DNA of 49,524 bases from DATBMA01 sp036555105 (GTDB lineage: Bacteria > Actinomycetota > Acidimicrobiia > Spongiisociales > ZC4RG35). The stretch spans positions 1 through 49,524 of the forward strand of contig DATBMA010000049.1 of the NCBI GenBank assembly GCA_036555105.1, written 5' to 3'. This document shows, piece by piece, positions 48,741 to 49,524 of the stretch; the stretch's first letter is position 1; each line of letters begins with the position of its first letter. Both the position numbers and the translations under genes were made by a program. The notes beneath the pieces were generated by a model. That model was not told the DNA's origin and made no database searches. It saw only the letters and a program-made list of their open reading frames with translations.

Positions 48741-48797
48741 TTGTCGACATCCCCTTGTGCACAACCCCCTGTGGAAACCTGTGGATAGCGTGGATAA
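48741..48797. promoter_or_regulatory. Cluster of five DnaA-box-like 9-mers
   Basis: On the plus strand are TTGTCGACA (48741) and TTGTGCACA (48755), each one base from TTGTCCACA. On the minus strand are GTTTCCACA (48770-48778), CTATCCACA (48780-48788) and TTATCCACG (48789-48797), the last two each one base from TTATCCACA. Five near-consensus sites lie in 57 bp. The local genes are not dnaA, dnaN or rpmH, so this is not the usual oriC context. Confidence 0.55.
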
Positions 48798-48859
48798 CTC
48801 GGCAGAAGCCGGCATCTCGTGCAGCAGGTGAGGTGAGGTAACATCAATAACGCGCCCAG

Positions 48860-48881
48860 AAACCCGTCAGACGAGGGGTTT
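48860..48881 (+). terminator. Putative terminator hairpin after mshA
   Basis: AAACCC (48860-48865) pairs with GGGTTT (48876-48881) across a 10-base loop and is followed by a T and G-rich sequence. It is a weak but properly placed terminator, about 125 bp after the mshA stop. Confidence 0.4.
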
Positions 48882-48888
48882 TGAGGGG

Positions 48889-48918
48889 TTGACTCCGCCC
48901 CTGGACGCTTCGTACTGT
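48889..48918 (+). promoter_or_regulatory. Promoter TTGACT, 18 bp, TACTGT
   Basis: The -35 is TTGACT (48889-48894) and the -10 is TACTGT (48913-48918). Transcription would start near 48925, where no start codon but a long stem begins. Confidence 0.5.
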
Positions 48919-48924
48919 CGGCTG

Positions 48925-49008
48925 GTCAGCGCCCAAGGTGCGTACTCGGCCAAAGAGCCCGTTCGGGGAAGTGCGGGGGACGAGGTCGGGGAGGTTCCTT
49001 GGGCGCTG
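48925..49008 (+). ncRNA. Candidate structured small RNA with 12-bp closing stem
   Basis: CAGCGCCCAAGG (48927-48938) is perfectly complementary to 48997-49008. Inside, CTCG (48945-48948) can pair with CGAG (48981-48984), and CCC/GGG encloses a GTTC loop (about 48958-48967). The predicted transcription start falls 1-2 bases before the stem. It does not match tRNA, SRP, tmRNA or 6S hallmarks that I know. The 3' end is uncertain and may extend beyond 49008. Confidence 0.4.
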
Positions 49009-49051
49009 CCCTACGTCTCGGGTCGTGAGTCTTGGGCCATGCGTAACCGGC

Positions 49052-49071
49052 GTGAGCCTGAGACGTGAGAT
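49052..49071. repeat. GTGAGAC-type array 6 (short)
   Basis: GTGAGC, CTGAGAC and GTGAGAT run directly up to the stop codon of the CAP-domain gene at 49072-49074. A separate GTGAGTC occurs at 49025-49031. Confidence 0.7.
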
Positions 49072-49524
49072 CTACGCGGCGCAGTACGGGACGGGCCGGC
49101 CGGCGCAGGCGAGCCCCCAGGTGGCCGGGATCAACCGGCGTGGGCGGGGCGGCTCGGCCGGTGTCGACTGCCGCTCGACCACTGCCTGGCGGGCCTCGGC
49201 CGTAGCCTTCTTGGGCCGCATGAACTCGACCGTGACGTACAGGATCCCGTCGTCGGCCACGGCCGCACCCACCCCGACGTAGGCGAAGTCGCCGAGGACA
49301 TTGGCCCGGTGGGAGGGCGAGTCCATGAATGCCTGGTGAAGGATCTCGACGTCGTCGGGGCCCATTCCCACGTTCTCACCGAGCAGGGACCAGCCGGTGG
49401 TCATGTTCCGCATCTGGGCGGTGCTGGAATGGAAGATCGTCCCCTTCGCCATCATCTTTGCGGTGTGACCGTCGGCGTAGCTCGACAGGTCCGAACGGGT
49501 CCGCAACGCCGGTAGGCCGGCACC
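49072..49524 (-). CDS. CAP-domain (SCP/PR-1-like, YkwD type) secreted protein, N-terminus outside window
   Basis: The last 150 residues are visible and the frame runs open off the right edge. CAP motifs are clear: an early LRTRSDLSSYADGHTAKM helix with the His, GENVGMG, SPSHRANVLGDFAYVGVGAA and YVTVEFM. The two conserved histidines and acidic residues of the CAP cavity can be seen. The C-terminal 45 residues are Pro/Arg-rich and contain two cysteines. Family members are extracellular; in bacteria the role is mostly unknown. The stop codon abuts a GTGAGAC-type array. Confidence 0.88.
   Translation of the reverse strand, partial: GAGLPALRTRSDLSSYADGHTAKMMAKGTIFHSSTAQMRNMTTGWSLLGENVGMGPDDVEILHQAFMDSPSHRANVLGDFAYVGVGAAVADDGILYVTVEFMRPKKATAEARQAVVERQSTPAEPPRPRRLIPATWGLACAGRPVPYCAA

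Larger units (their letters stand above)
48737..49071. other. 335-bp non-coding region between mshA and the CAP-domain gene
   Basis: This convergent gap has no credible protein frame. It contains, in order, a cluster of five DnaA-box-like 9-mers, a terminator-like hairpin, a plus-strand promoter, a 12-bp-stem RNA candidate and a GTGAGAC-type array. Confidence 0.7.

Noticed and set aside
48741..48797. Calling the DnaA-box-like cluster a replication origin
   Set aside because: dnaA, dnaN, rpmH and other origin genes are absent nearby and no skew can be computed here, so it is only reported as a cluster.
48925..49008. SRP RNA, tRNA, tmRNA or 6S RNA identity for the stem-containing region
   Set aside because: The SRP domain IV signature, tRNA T-arm and anticodon pattern, tmRNA ends and the long 6S-like rod with central bubble are not seen.

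Overview
This is a clearly high-GC bacterial chromosome segment, almost certainly from an actinobacterium and probably from a deep lineage such as Acidimicrobiia. That placement is inferred from the gene set: an MshA-type mycothiol glycosyltransferase, an RsiG-type c-di-GMP anti-sigma factor, an actinobacterial ATP-dependent DNA ligase (LigB type), an F420-type luciferase-like oxidoreductase, a SARP/BTAD regulator and a 13E12-type HNH protein. I see no rRNA, tRNA, CRISPR array, insertion sequence or prophage, so it reads as core chromosome rather than an island.

Layout. 1-3.2 kb: the 3' end of msrA, then two tandem secreted S41 PDZ peptidases. 3.2-5.4 kb: amidohydrolase, O-methyltransferase and hotdog thioesterase. 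5.6-14.2 kb: one long co-directional run made of a BMP-type nucleoside ABC importer (binding protein, double ATPase, two permeases), a membrane protein, maf, ligB and an LLM oxidoreductase, most of them joined by ATGA/GTGA overlaps. 14.3-19.4 kb: a small membrane protein meets a minus-strand run of an ABC-2 exporter (ATPase and two permeases) followed by two Opp/Dpp-like permeases. 19.5-21.1 kb: a TrmH-family methyltransferase, a SHOCT protein and a DUF6325 protein. 21.2-27.1 kb: a giant SARP/cyclase-like/Ser-Thr kinase/nSTAND/WD40 protein with a small membrane partner. 27.2-30.3 kb: a kelch remnant, a lipoprotein, a frameshifted beta-propeller protein and an HNH protein. 30.3-33.8 kb: B12-dependent ribonucleotide reductase behind tandem NrdR-like boxes. 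34-39.5 kb: membrane protein, Gfo/Idh/MocA oxidoreductase, lutABC and an alpha/beta-hydrolase-fold protein. 39.5-42.9 kb: two uncharacterised proteins and tyrosine catabolism genes (hppD, fahA). 43-45.6 kb: a MoaD-like domain fused to a polytopic membrane domain, a LytM/M23 envelope protein and RsiG. 45.6-48.7 kb: asparaginase, GNAT and mshA. The end holds a complex non-coding region and a CAP-domain protein that runs off the edge.

Regulatory architecture. At least eleven genes carry a TANNNT hexamer exactly 6-7 nt before an ATG or GTG, the signature of leaderless transcription. This rule decided several start codons, including that of the giant regulator. Genes inside operons instead use stop-start overlaps.

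Most unusual observations: (1) dispersed 7-8 bp tandem arrays of GTGAGAC-like units, nearly all at the 3' ends of convergent genes and in one case encoding a protein tail; (2) the MoaD-membrane fusion with an internal Gly-Gly; (3) the giant signalling protein, which includes a degenerate nucleotide-cyclase-like domain; (4) a 335-bp non-coding region with a DnaA-box-like cluster, a promoter and a 12-bp-stem RNA candidate; (5) a nine-codon leader ORF built into a hairpin before the nucleoside transporter ATPase.
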